From Nitrosopumilales archaeon (lineage in GTDB: Archaea > Thermoproteota > Nitrososphaeria > Nitrososphaerales > Nitrosopumilaceae), in NCBI GenBank assembly GCA_016838795.1, contig JAEHKQ010000121.1, positions 1-11,938 of the forward strand: DNA of 11,938 bases, read 5' to 3'. Below, one piece after another: positions 6,242-11,938 of this stretch. Every line of letters starts with the position of its first letter. Positions within the stretch are counted from its first letter, which is position 1. Position numbers and translations under genes: made by a program. A model generated the notes under the pieces. The model made no database searches, was not told the DNA's origin, and worked only from the letters and a program-made list of their open reading frames with translations.

Positions 6242-6655
6242 TTGAATATTGCAATAGTAGTTTCGGAATTTAACCAGCAAGTGACATCTAGAATGCTTTC
6301 TGTTGCTCAAGAGAAAGCAAAACTTTTGAAATTAAATGTAAAATATATCTGTAAAGTTCCTGGTGTTTACGATATTCCTATTCTAGTAGATACTTTATTG
6401 CAAAAAAAAGATGTTGACGGAGTAGCTACACTTGGAGCAATTATCAAAGGACAAACAAAACATGATGAGATTATAGCCCCTTCAATTGCTACAAAATTAA
6501 CCGATTTATCACTAAAGTATCAAAAGCCAGTCTCATTAGGAATTAGTGGACCAGGAATGGAAGAAAGACAGGCTTTTGCCAGAATAAGACCAGTAGCTGA
6601 AAGGGCTATTGAAGCACTAATAAAAATCTCAAAGGAGCTCAAAAGGATCAGTTAG
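6242..6655 (+). CDS. ribH: 6,7-dimethyl-8-ribityllumazine synthase
   Basis: RibH condenses 5-amino-6-ribitylaminouracil with dihydroxybutanone phosphate to give lumazine, the substrate of RibE. The 137-residue protein shows SEFNQQVT (8-15, the aromatic/Asn substrate site), VPGVYDIPI (39-47, usually PGxxExP), GAIIKGQTKHDEI (65-77) with the catalytic His74 and phosphate-binding segment, and SLGISGPGMEERQAFAR (98-114). The EFN motif marks it as lumazine synthase and not the paralogous archaeal riboflavin synthase. The start is TTG 6242, two bases after the ribB stop; no ATG is available before the conserved N-terminal strand (NIAIVVSEF). It is slightly shorter than bacterial RibH, as is usual in archaea. 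The enzyme normally forms a pentamer or an icosahedral shell. Confidence 0.92.
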   Translation: MNIAIVVSEFNQQVTSRMLSVAQEKAKLLKLNVKYICKVPGVYDIPILVDTLLQKKDVDGVATLGAIIKGQTKHDEIIAPSIATKLTDLSLKYQKPVSLGISGPGMEERQAFARIRPVAERAIEALIKISKELKRIS

Positions 6656-6657
6656 GA

Positions 6658-7407
6658 ATGACTCAACTTACGATTATTAAGATTAATGATTATGGATCCT
6701 GGACTCTCACACTAGGGAGTGATCGAGAACATGAATTACAAATGCTTCAGGCATCACTATACAAAGAGATTCAAAAATTGTTCTCTGCCAAGAATTGCTT
6801 GGTTTTTTTAAATCGTTCTGATGAATTTTTTGCTGTAACAAATGGTTTGGCTCTTGAGGATCATATTAAAATTCAAAAAAAACTGGAATCAGCATTTGAC
6901 CTTAGACTCTCTATGTCAATTGGTTATGGAGAAACGCCTTTTGAAGCAAACCTCAAAGCCTACGAGGGCAAAAAAACCCAGGTTTTTTTGGATAAAGTGC
7001 ATAATATCTACGGCTTTCTGAATGGAAATACGGATGAGAATGTAACCATTATGCATCTAGATGTTGAAAATCTAACTTTGCTACGAAGCACAAAATCTCC
7101 ATATGAAGTCTCATCATCAATTTTTCAACTGTATGCAAAAATGTTAGAATTTTTTCTTGACAAAAAAGCTATTGCGTTTTTTTTGGGTGGCGATAACTAT
7201 ATGGTAGTAACAAATGAGAATGCAAAACAAATAGCTAGAGAATTCATTGATGTTGTAAAAAAAGAACAAGGAATTGTACTCAATTGTGGAATTGGGACTG
7301 CTAAAAATGCAAGAGAGGCTGCAAAATTTGCAACAAAATCACTTGATACAATTCGAGAGATTAGAAATTCTGGTAAAGAAAAACCAGAAATTTTTGAAAT
7401 GCGATGA
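6658..7407 (+). CDS. gch3: GTP cyclohydrolase III (ArfA)
   Basis: This enzyme opens the GTP imidazole ring and releases pyrophosphate to give 2-amino-5-formylamino-6-ribosylamino-4(3H)-pyrimidinone 5'-phosphate (FAPy). It is the archaeal entry to riboflavin and F420 synthesis. The 249-residue length fits the family. The N-terminus MTQLTIIKINDYGSWT closely follows the Methanocaldococcus enzyme as I remember it. The two tandem GGDEF/cyclase-like halves are visible: RSDEFFAVTNG (53-63) plus SMSIGYGETPFEA (85-97) in the first, and FLGGDNYMVVTNE (175-187) plus NCGIGTAKNAREA (209-221) in the second. These correspond to the metal and base-binding sites. ATG 6658 lies 2 nt after the ribH stop, with aggA-type purines just before it. 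The stop overlaps the next gene's ATG (ATGA, 7404-7407), indicating translational coupling with the amidohydrolase. Confidence 0.93.
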   Translation: MTQLTIIKINDYGSWTLTLGSDREHELQMLQASLYKEIQKLFSAKNCLVFLNRSDEFFAVTNGLALEDHIKIQKKLESAFDLRLSMSIGYGETPFEANLKAYEGKKTQVFLDKVHNIYGFLNGNTDENVTIMHLDVENLTLLRSTKSPYEVSSSIFQLYAKMLEFFLDKKAIAFFLGGDNYMVVTNENAKQIAREFIDVVKKEQGIVLNCGIGTAKNAREAAKFATKSLDTIREIRNSGKEKPEIFEMR

Positions 7408-8594
7408 TTTTAAAGAATGTTAGCGTTCTTCTTGGTAAAGAATTAAAATACACTCCATCTACAAGCATAAAAATTTCTGAACAGAAATTCAAACTAATAC
7501 AAAAAAATATCCATCCAAGTGCAAAGGAAGACTCTTTCGATTGTGAAGGACAACTTTTGATTCCAGGATTGATTAACTGTCATACACATATTGGTGATTC
7601 AATAGCAAAGGATGTTATCATTAACAATACTGTTGATGAAAGAATTCATCCTATTTATGGTGTAAAAACAAAGATTCTCAAAAAAACAAAACCATCTCAT
7701 CTGATAAGTTTTATGGAAAATACTTGTAAATCTATGATACAAAAAGGAATAACAACCTTTGTTGATTTTAGAGAGGGCGGATTAGATGGTATTGAAATAC
7801 TCAAAAAGGTATTAGCAAAAGTTCCAATTAGATCCATAATACTTGGGAGAGTAGAATACTATCAGAATAGAAAACAAATCAAACAGAACTTAAACCTGCC
7901 AGTAGAAAAACAACATCAACTTGTTGATATTTTAAAAAAATGTGATGGAATTGGAATCAGTGGAGTAAATGAGAACAGCAACTCTGTTCTAAAATCCTAC
8001 TCTAATACAAAAAAATTAAGAGCAATTCATTCCGCTGAAACTCTAGATAGTATTAGAACCTCAAAACAGATTACTGGGAAATCAGAAATTCTTCGTGCGT
8101 TACAGCTAAAGCCCCATTTTTTAGTGCATATGACATATACCTCAAAAAATGAGTTATTTCTTACTTCACAGAAAACAAGGGGAATTGTGGTGTGTCCAAG
8201 GGCTAATGCTGCACTGGCTGAAGGCATTCCAGATTTAGAAATGATGCTTAAAGCTGGGTGCAATATTGCTATTGGGACTGATAATGTAATGATCAATTCT
8301 CCCGACATCTTTCGAGAAATGGATTATCTTTGGAAGGTTACAATGGGTTTGAACAAAAAAAGAATTGATCCTAAACAAATACTAAAAATGGCAACCACTA
8401 ATGCTGGTAAACTCTTACGAAAAGATATCGGAGTAATTGATCGTGGAAAACTTGCTGATTGTATCTTAATTGATAAACATGCGATTGATTTGGAACCAAT
8501 GCATGATCCATATGCATCAATTGTTCATCGAGCGTCTGACTCCACAATTAAAGCAGTTATGATAGGAGGCGAAATAGTATATGGTAAGGTCTAG
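7404..8594 (+). CDS. Amidohydrolase (cytosine/guanine deaminase-like), candidate riboflavin-pathway deaminase
   Basis: A 396-residue amidohydrolase-superfamily protein of the TrzA/SsnA/guanine-deaminase type. It has an N-terminal beta sandwich strand set, GQLLIPGLINCHTHIGD (49-65) with metal ligands His60 and His62, AIHSAET (207-213) with His209 and proton-transfer Glu212, LVHMTYTS (240-247) with His242, CPRANAAL (264-271), and AIGTDN (289-294) with Asp293. The C-terminal sandwich closes with GVIDRGKLADCILID (343-357). This H-x-H, H-x-x-E, H, D set is the mononuclear site of enzymes that remove an amino group from nitrogen heterocycles. It overlaps gch3 by 4 nt upstream and arfC by 14 nt downstream, so it is made together with two riboflavin enzymes. 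From context I infer it performs a missing archaeal step: most likely deamination of the 2-amino group of the diamino-ribitylamino-pyrimidinone phosphate, or alternatively FAPy deformylation. The exact substrate is not readable from sequence. Confidence 0.88.
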   Translation: MILKNVSVLLGKELKYTPSTSIKISEQKFKLIQKNIHPSAKEDSFDCEGQLLIPGLINCHTHIGDSIAKDVIINNTVDERIHPIYGVKTKILKKTKPSHLISFMENTCKSMIQKGITTFVDFREGGLDGIEILKKVLAKVPIRSIILGRVEYYQNRKQIKQNLNLPVEKQHQLVDILKKCDGIGISGVNENSNSVLKSYSNTKKLRAIHSAETLDSIRTSKQITGKSEILRALQLKPHFLVHMTYTSKNELFLTSQKTRGIVVCPRANAALAEGIPDLEMMLKAGCNIAIGTDNVMINSPDIFREMDYLWKVTMGLNKKRIDPKQILKMATTNAGKLLRKDIGVIDRGKLADCILIDKHAIDLEPMHDPYASIVHRASDSTIKAVMIGGEIVYGKV

Positions 8595-9237
8595 ACCACA
8601 TGTGATTCTCAGTGCTGCTGTTTCTGTAGATGGGAAAATTGCCACGAAAACAGGAGATTCAAAATTATCATCAAAAATTGATAAGATTAGAGTTCATAAA
8701 TTACGATCTAAAGTTGATGCAATTCTAATAGGTAGAAACACCTTACAACGTGATAATCCACTTTTAACAGTAAGACATGCTAAAGGAAAAAATCCTATTA
8801 GAATAGTTCTTGATTCTAAAGGCACGATTCCCTCTACATCTAAAATTCTAAAAACTTGTAATAAAATACCAACTATTATTGCTGTTTCAAAGAAAATAAA
8901 TCAAAAAAATTTCTCTCGACTAAAACAATTTCCTGTTGAAATAATACTAGTAGGAGAAAAAAAGGTCAACTTGAAAAAATTACTTTTCTATTTAGCGAGA
9001 AAAAAAATTAAAACACTATTAGTGGAAGGAGGAGGAACAATTAACTGGGAATTTATCAAAGATGATTTTTTTGATGAAATTATAATTACTATAGTTCCAT
9101 TTCTTATTGGTGGAAAAAAAGCAATAACTTTAGTTCATGGTAATGGATTTTCATTGGTTGTTCAATCCTCAAAACTAAAATTAAGAAAAATCAAAAGTCA
9201 AAGAAACGAAATTGTTCTACACTATTCAAAAATTTAG
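8581..9237 (+). CDS. arfC: 2,5-diamino-6-ribosylamino-4(3H)-pyrimidinone 5'-phosphate reductase (RibD C-terminal domain type)
   Basis: The enzyme reduces the ribosyl side chain of the pyrimidine intermediate to ribityl using NAD(P)H. The 218-residue protein is a stand-alone RibD-C/dihydrofolate reductase-like domain: SAAVSVDGKIAT (11-22), then DAILIGRNTLQRDNPLLTVR (46-65, the substrate-binding GRxT-x-x-x-DNPxLTvR signature), LLVEGGGTINWEF (146-158, nucleotide binding) and VPFLIGGKKA (172-181). No cytidine-deaminase-like RibD N-terminal domain is present, so the deaminase must be encoded elsewhere. This is typical of archaea, where reduction precedes deamination. ATG 8581 lies inside the 3' end of the amidohydrolase gene (14-nt overlap). 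It is the last gene of the rib operon; T-rich sequence at 9283-9300 downstream could end the transcript. Confidence 0.93.
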   Translation: MVRSRPHVILSAAVSVDGKIATKTGDSKLSSKIDKIRVHKLRSKVDAILIGRNTLQRDNPLLTVRHAKGKNPIRIVLDSKGTIPSTSKILKTCNKIPTIIAVSKKINQKNFSRLKQFPVEIILVGEKKVNLKKLLFYLARKKIKTLLVEGGGTINWEFIKDDFFDEIIITIVPFLIGGKKAITLVHGNGFSLVVQSSKLKLRKIKSQRNEIVLHYSKI

Positions 9238-9310
9238 AAATTTGTTCTAGTCATAATTTATTAAAAACTTTGTAGACAAAGGTTTTCTACTCTGACTTTT
9301 AACCTGTAAG

Positions 9311-9320
9311 TTATTATACC
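9311..9320 (+). promoter_or_regulatory. Probable TATA element for the small basic protein gene
   Basis: The sequence ttattatacc is centred about 29 nt upstream of TTG 9345, the expected position for a leaderless transcript. It supports a transcription unit separate from arfC. The 107-bp spacer (9238-9344) holds nothing else that I can identify except a second AT-rich tract at about 9255-9268. Confidence 0.4.
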
Positions 9321-9344
9321 AACAAAGTTCTAACAGTTCGAGAA

Positions 9345-9548
9345 TTGGCTGTAAAAAAGAGAAAAACAAAAAGTAGGAAAAAGACAAAGAGTAAATCTAA
9401 AAGAAAACCATTTGGTGGTTACGCAATTAATTTCTCTGGACGACAGGAAACGTTAGAACAAGTTTTTGGAAAAAAACCTGTTACCCCAAGCGAAATGACA
9501 AAAAAGATTTGGGTTTTCATAAAGTCACATCGTCTTGCATCAAAGTAA
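9345..9548 (+). CDS. Small Lys/Arg-rich protein with a SWIB-like half domain
   Basis: A 67-residue protein. Residues 3-22 are almost entirely Lys, Arg, Ser and Thr (KKRKTKSRKKTKSKSKRK), resembling a nucleic-acid-binding tail. Residues 23-67 are a compact segment containing FSGRQETLEQVFGKKPVTPSE followed by MTKKIWVFIKSHRL. The last part closely follows the SWIB/MDM2 pattern (x-x-V-x-K-x-[IL]-W-x-[YF]-I-K-x-x-x-L). However, the protein stops exactly where the second half of a SWIB domain would begin, and the following 20 bases do not continue it. The start is TTG 9345; no ATG is available and an AT-rich promoter sits at the right distance. The function is not known. A DNA- or RNA-binding (chromatin or ribosome-associated) role is an inference from charge alone. 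Confidence 0.75.
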   Translation: MAVKKRKTKSRKKTKSKSKRKPFGGYAINFSGRQETLEQVFGKKPVTPSEMTKKIWVFIKSHRLASK

Positions 9549-9569
9549 GCGTGACTTAGTGAATGTCCT

Positions 9570-9947
9570 TCAAATCTTACCAATTATTTTACTAACTTTT
9601 TGAGCAAACTTATCAATGTCTATTGAAGTCTCAGCTGAGATCATTAAGACATTATTATTGATGGGAAAGCTCATCATCACTACTTTTTTTCGTCGTGAAG
9701 CAGAATATTTCACAGGACCTAAACTATAATCAAATTCCATTCTCATTGAGACTCGTAAAGCTAACTCCATGTACATTTTTCTTTGTTCAGCTTGATCTTC
9801 AAGAGGAACAATTCCTTTCCTGAATCCTCCAGCAACTAACTTTCCCATATTGTTAATTAGACCAGCAAACCTCACTTCATCTTCTTTTAACAAGAGATCA
9901 CATTTTTGCTGGAAAATTCTAAATTCGTGAGAACTTTGTTGAGACAT
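9570..9947 (-). CDS. Small conserved thaumarchaeal-type protein (possibly DUF6659)
   Basis: A 125-residue soluble protein with no signal or membrane segment. ATG 9947 (MSQQSSHEF) is chosen because a TATA-like element lies about 31 nt upstream. A TTG at 9995 would add 16 atypical residues that cover that element. Notable segments are VRFAGLINNMGKLVAGGF (25-42), EQRKMYMELALRVSMRMEFDYSLG (54-77), KYSASRRKKVVMMSFPI (80-96) and LMISAETSIDID (101-112). The pattern (helix, GxLVAGG turn, central helix, two hydrophobic strands) suggests a roadblock/profilin-like alpha/beta fold. I believe it belongs to a family of many paralogues in ammonia-oxidising archaea catalogued as DUF6659, but that is recalled, not checked. 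The function is unknown. Its 3' end is 21 bp from the convergent small basic gene. Confidence 0.75.
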   Translation of the reverse strand: MSQQSSHEFRIFQQKCDLLLKEDEVRFAGLINNMGKLVAGGFRKGIVPLEDQAEQRKMYMELALRVSMRMEFDYSLGPVKYSASRRKKVVMMSFPINNNVLMISAETSIDIDKFAQKVSKIIGKI

Positions 9948-9974
9948 ATCTATTATTCTATTTACACCAAATTT

Positions 9975-9982
9975 GTATTTAG
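9975..9982 (-). promoter_or_regulatory. Probable TATA element for the small gene starting at 9947
   Basis: The minus strand reads ctaaatac, centred about 31 nt upstream of ATG 9947. It resembles the archaeal TTTAAATA-type box and decides the start of the downstream gene. Confidence 0.4.
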
Positions 9983-10000
9983 AGTTATTCCCCAATCCTC

Positions 10001-10010
10001 AAAAAAATTT
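10001..10010 (-). terminator. T-run terminator of the hflX-trm56-tfe unit
   Basis: On the minus strand the tfe stop codon (TAA, 10011-10009) runs directly into AATTTTTTT-type sequence, with seven T from 10007 to 10001. Archaeal RNA polymerase terminates at such T tracts without a hairpin. The next minus-strand gene has its own promoter just downstream. Confidence 0.45.
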
Positions 10011-10524
10011 AGAATGTTTGTTGCATGTCATTTTTAATTTCATCGATCTTTTTTGCATATGCTTTTTTAGATTTTTCATTCTTTTTAAGATTGAGTATCT
10101 TTCCACAAGATGGACATTTGAACATCGCTTCAAGAGCATTTTCAAAAGTAACTCTAGAGCAATCTACATTACCACAGTGATAAAATTCAGAAGAATTTTC
10201 ATAGTCTAATCTGTGTTGTAATCTTTCAGAAATCTTCTTTTTCTGATTTTCTATAAAATTTTCAACCTCGTCTCGTCTTGAACGCCATCTGTAAACAAAC
10301 CAACCTTTTCGTTCGTCTTTTACTCTTATTCCGGTGATTAGAGATTTTCCAAATAAATCATAGAGAACCTTTCTAACCATGTTAATTCTCAATCCAGTAG
10401 AACTAGCAATTTCTTCATCTGTCGCATCTTCAGCCTTGAGAAGAGAGCGTGCAACTTTGAGATATTCATCGCTACCAATCATAGCAGAAATTTTCACAAA
10501 AGGATCCTCGTATTTGTCAATCAA
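10009..10524 (-). CDS. tfe: Transcription factor E, alpha subunit (TFE)
   Basis: TFE is the archaeal counterpart of the TFIIE alpha N-terminal half. It binds the RNA polymerase clamp and helps open promoter DNA. The 171-residue protein has an extended winged helix (about 10-85: EYLKVARSLLKAEDATDEEIASSTGL-type helices, then VRKVLYDLFGKSLITGIRVKD and the wing GWFVYRWR). A charged coiled linker follows (85-108), then a zinc ribbon with Cys117, Cys122, Cys137 and Cys140 (CGNVDC and CPSC), and a Lys-rich C-terminal tail. All four zinc ligands are present. The start is TTG 10524: the frame has no ATG before conserved MIDKYEDPF-type residues, and the next Met is residue 15. It lies 26 bp after trm56 on the same strand, probably cotranscribed. 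Confidence 0.92.
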   Translation of the reverse strand: MIDKYEDPFVKISAMIGSDEYLKVARSLLKAEDATDEEIASSTGLRINMVRKVLYDLFGKSLITGIRVKDERKGWFVYRWRSRRDEVENFIENQKKKISERLQHRLDYENSSEFYHCGNVDCSRVTFENALEAMFKCPSCGKILNLKKNEKSKKAYAKKIDEIKNDMQQTF

Positions 10525-10550
10525 CGTCTGTCCCTGCTTATGTAGTATTA

Positions 10551-11084
10551 TTAATCCCTTGTCTTATTCATAACTACATCTTTGCCCTGTTTTGTAGGAA
10601 TAATCTCTCTCTCTGCATTTTCGTAAGAAAATGAAAACTGCTTTCCTTTCATTATTCTGTCTAACAAAACAGCCAAGGCACTAACCTCGGAATGGGGTTG
10701 GTTACCAATTGCTACGTTGTAATCAGCTAAATCATAAACTTGTCTAGGAACCTTTTCAGCACCTACAACAATTAACAAATCGTTTTCTTTTTCTAATGAT
10801 GAAGCAACATCATTTACATTCTCACCATACATTGTGAGATGAACAATTTTAGCAGATTCTTTTTTTCTCTTTTTCATTAGTTGCATCCAGTTATCAATAA
10901 AAGAAATTTCAAAATTACTACCCCAAGTGTTGTTAATCTGTTCTAAAGTATTTTTTATCTTAGGATTTACTTCATTCATGTAAATTTTTCTTGCACCAAA
11001 AGCTCGTGCTACCAAAGCTACATGAGTTGTTACTCGATCATCTCTTACTAAACGTTGACCTATTCTAAGAACTTCAATTTCCAT
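10551..11084 (-). CDS. trm56: tRNA (cytidine(56)-2'-O)-methyltransferase
   Basis: This SPOUT-class enzyme uses S-adenosylmethionine to 2'-O-methylate C56 in the T-loop of archaeal tRNA, a protein-only activity specific to archaea. The 177-residue protein shows the family features: IEVLRIGQRLVRDDRVTTHV at the N-terminus, VHLTMYGENV (81-90), IVVGAEKVPRQVY (105-117), and the knot region ADYNVAIGNQPHSEVSALA (120-138), which forms the AdoMet site. The length is normal. ATG 11084 lies inside the hflX 3' end (11-nt overlap), so the two are probably translationally coupled, and tfe follows 26 bp later. Confidence 0.93.
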   Translation of the reverse strand: MEIEVLRIGQRLVRDDRVTTHVALVARAFGARKIYMNEVNPKIKNTLEQINNTWGSNFEISFIDNWMQLMKKRKKESAKIVHLTMYGENVNDVASSLEKENDLLIVVGAEKVPRQVYDLADYNVAIGNQPHSEVSALAVLLDRIMKGKQFSFSYENAEREIIPTKQGKDVVMNKTRD

Positions 11085-11938
11085 AGATTTTTTCGGGCTC
11101 TCCCTTTAGTGTTTTTTTAATTACTTTTGGTTTTTGCAGAGACTCTAGTATGTTTTTGATCAACTCTTTAAGCTGTTTTGTGTTTTGTCCTGTTTTTGCA
11201 GACACAGAAATCCACCTCTTGCCCTCGTTTAATCCTAAAAATTCAGCCTTTTCTAAAATTTTTTTTTGCTGAATAAGATCTGCTTTGTTCAAAGCAAAAA
11301 TTACCTTATCAGGATCTACCCCAATTTCATTCAGAGTTTTTTTACAACTCTTGAATTTCTTTTTAAGATCAAATAGTTGATCACTAACGTCAATTACCAC
11401 AATAACAATATCTGAATACAGCAATTCTTCTAGAGTTGATTTGAAGGCTTCAATTATGTATGCAGGAAGTTTGCTGATAAAACCAACAGTATCTGAAATT
11501 AGAAATACTTTCTGGTTTATTGTTATTCTTCTGATTGAAGTTGTAAGAGTAGTAAAAAGCTCCTTTCCTTTTGGTCGTTCTTCACCAGTAAGTTTGTTGA
11601 ATAGAGTAGATTTTCCTGCAGAGGTGTACCCCGCAAGTGATATGGTTTTAAGACCTACTCTTTTTCTTGATTGTCTGTGAAGCTGACGTTGTTTACCAGC
11701 TTTTTCCAGCTTTGACTTCACAGTTTCCATTCTATGTTTAATATCATTATAGTAAACATCCACCTCAAATTTTCCAATTCCCAAAAATCCTGGCTGTTCT
11801 CCTTGCTTTGCTAGTCTAACCTTTTCTTTTGCCCTTGACATTTCATAACGCATTTGTGCTAATTTTACTTGCAATTTTGATTCAGCACTAGAAGTCCTAC
11901 TTTGAAAAATTTCAAGAATTAACGCCTCTCTATCCAAA
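11074..11938 (-). CDS. hflX: HflX-family GTPase, C-terminal part (N-terminus outside window)
   Basis: The frame is open to the right edge, so the first part of the gene is missing; about 288 residues are visible. The first visible residues (LDREALILEIFQSRT) match the internal HflX segment V-x-D-R-x-x-L-I-L-x-I-F, so the TTG at the edge is not the start. A helical, coiled-coil-like linker follows, with the KLQVKLAQMRYE segment. Then comes the GTPase domain with G1 GYTSAGKST (visible residues 103-111), switch region FTTLTTS (about 128-134), G3 DTVGF (149-153), G4 NKAD (217-220) and G5 SAKTG (246-250). HflX binds the large ribosomal subunit and, in bacteria, rescues or splits stalled ribosomes; the archaeal role is inferred from homology. 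The gene overlaps trm56 by 11 nt. Confidence 0.9.
   Translation of the reverse strand, partial: LDREALILEIFQSRTSSAESKLQVKLAQMRYEMSRAKEKVRLAKQGEQPGFLGIGKFEVDVYYNDIKHRMETVKSKLEKAGKQRQLHRQSRKRVGLKTISLAGYTSAGKSTLFNKLTGEERPKGKELFTTLTTSIRRITINQKVFLISDTVGFISKLPAYIIEAFKSTLEELLYSDIVIVVIDVSDQLFDLKKKFKSCKKTLNEIGVDPDKVIFALNKADLIQQKKILEKAEFLGLNEGKRWISVSAKTGQNTKQLKELIKNILESLQKPKVIKKTLKGEPEKIYGN

Noticed and set aside
6402..6409. A8 run in ribH (and a T8 run at 7177-7184 in gch3) as possible frameshift or phase-variation sites
   Set aside because: Both genes read through intact with conserved motifs on each side, and such runs are expected in AT-rich DNA.
8027..8308. Minus-strand frame of 93 codons inside the amidohydrolase
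   Set aside because: The plus strand here encodes His209, Glu212, His242 and Asp293 of the amidohydrolase; the reverse frame is a shadow.
7404..8594. Reading the amidohydrolase as an S-adenosylhomocysteine/MTA deaminase by default annotation
   Set aside because: General family resemblance fits, but the two-sided overlap with riboflavin genes makes a pathway role more likely, so I did not assign that name.
9948..9995. TTG start at 9995 for the small minus-strand gene
   Set aside because: It would place the TATA-like element inside the coding region and add atypical residues; ATG 9947 fits promoter spacing.
11441..11680. Plus-strand frame of 79 codons opposite the HflX GTPase domain
   Set aside because: It is antisense to conserved G motifs, with no independent evidence for a gene.
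1..11938. tRNA, rRNA, CRISPR array, insertion sequence or defence system
   Set aside because: Intergenic gaps are all about 110 bp or shorter; I saw no cloverleaf, spaced repeats, transposase or terminal inverted repeats. The gene content is housekeeping and metabolism.

Overview
The window looks like part of a chromosome from an ammonia-oxidising archaeon (Thaumarchaeota/Nitrososphaerota, Nitrosopumilus-like). The evidence is an AT-rich composition, archaeal information-processing genes (TFE alpha, the SPOUT methyltransferase Trm56, archaeal HflX), the archaea-type GTP cyclohydrolase III, several short proteins that resemble thaumarchaeal families, frequent TTG starts, and TATA-like boxes about 24-31 nt upstream of start codons with almost no Shine-Dalgarno sequence. 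That last pattern suggests mostly leaderless transcripts. Gene assignments were made by reading motifs, with no database search.

Layout: (1) 1-329 (+), the C-terminal end of a citrate lyase beta/HpcH-type aldolase, facing (2) 336-734 (-), a stand-alone Lrp/AsnC ligand-binding (RAM) domain with a highly charged tail. (3) 808-1458 (+), an unrecognised conserved-looking protein. (4) 1516-4807, an amino-acid catabolism block: proline dehydrogenase (+) converges on and overlaps a P5C dehydrogenase (-). The dehydrogenase lies directly downstream of an arginase/agmatinase-family ureohydrolase on the same minus-strand unit. (5) 4902-9237 (+), a riboflavin block: ribE (bacterial-type riboflavin synthase) with its own promoter, then ribB-ribH-GTP cyclohydrolase III-amidohydrolase-arfC, five genes spaced 2 nt apart or overlapping. 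(6) 9345-9548 (+), a small Lys/Arg-rich protein ending in what looks like half of a SWIB domain. (7) 9570-9947 (-), a small protein of a family probably restricted to thaumarchaea. (8) 10009-11938 (-), hflX-trm56-tfe, probably one operon ending in a T-run.

The riboflavin block is the most interesting part. Read as a pathway, GTP goes through GTP cyclohydrolase III to the formamidopyrimidine. ArfC does the ribosyl-to-ribityl reduction, RibB makes the four-carbon unit, and RibH and RibE finish riboflavin. Three steps have no recognised enzyme here: FAPy deformylation, C2 deamination and dephosphorylation. The amidohydrolase sits between GTP cyclohydrolase III and ArfC, overlaps both, and has a complete mononuclear aminohydrolase metal site. 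It is therefore a strong candidate for one of the missing steps, most likely the deaminase that has had no assigned gene in archaea. The same intermediate also feeds F420 (FO) synthesis.

No stretch longer than about 110 bp lacks a gene. I saw no tRNA, rRNA, CRISPR array, insertion sequence or RFN riboswitch.
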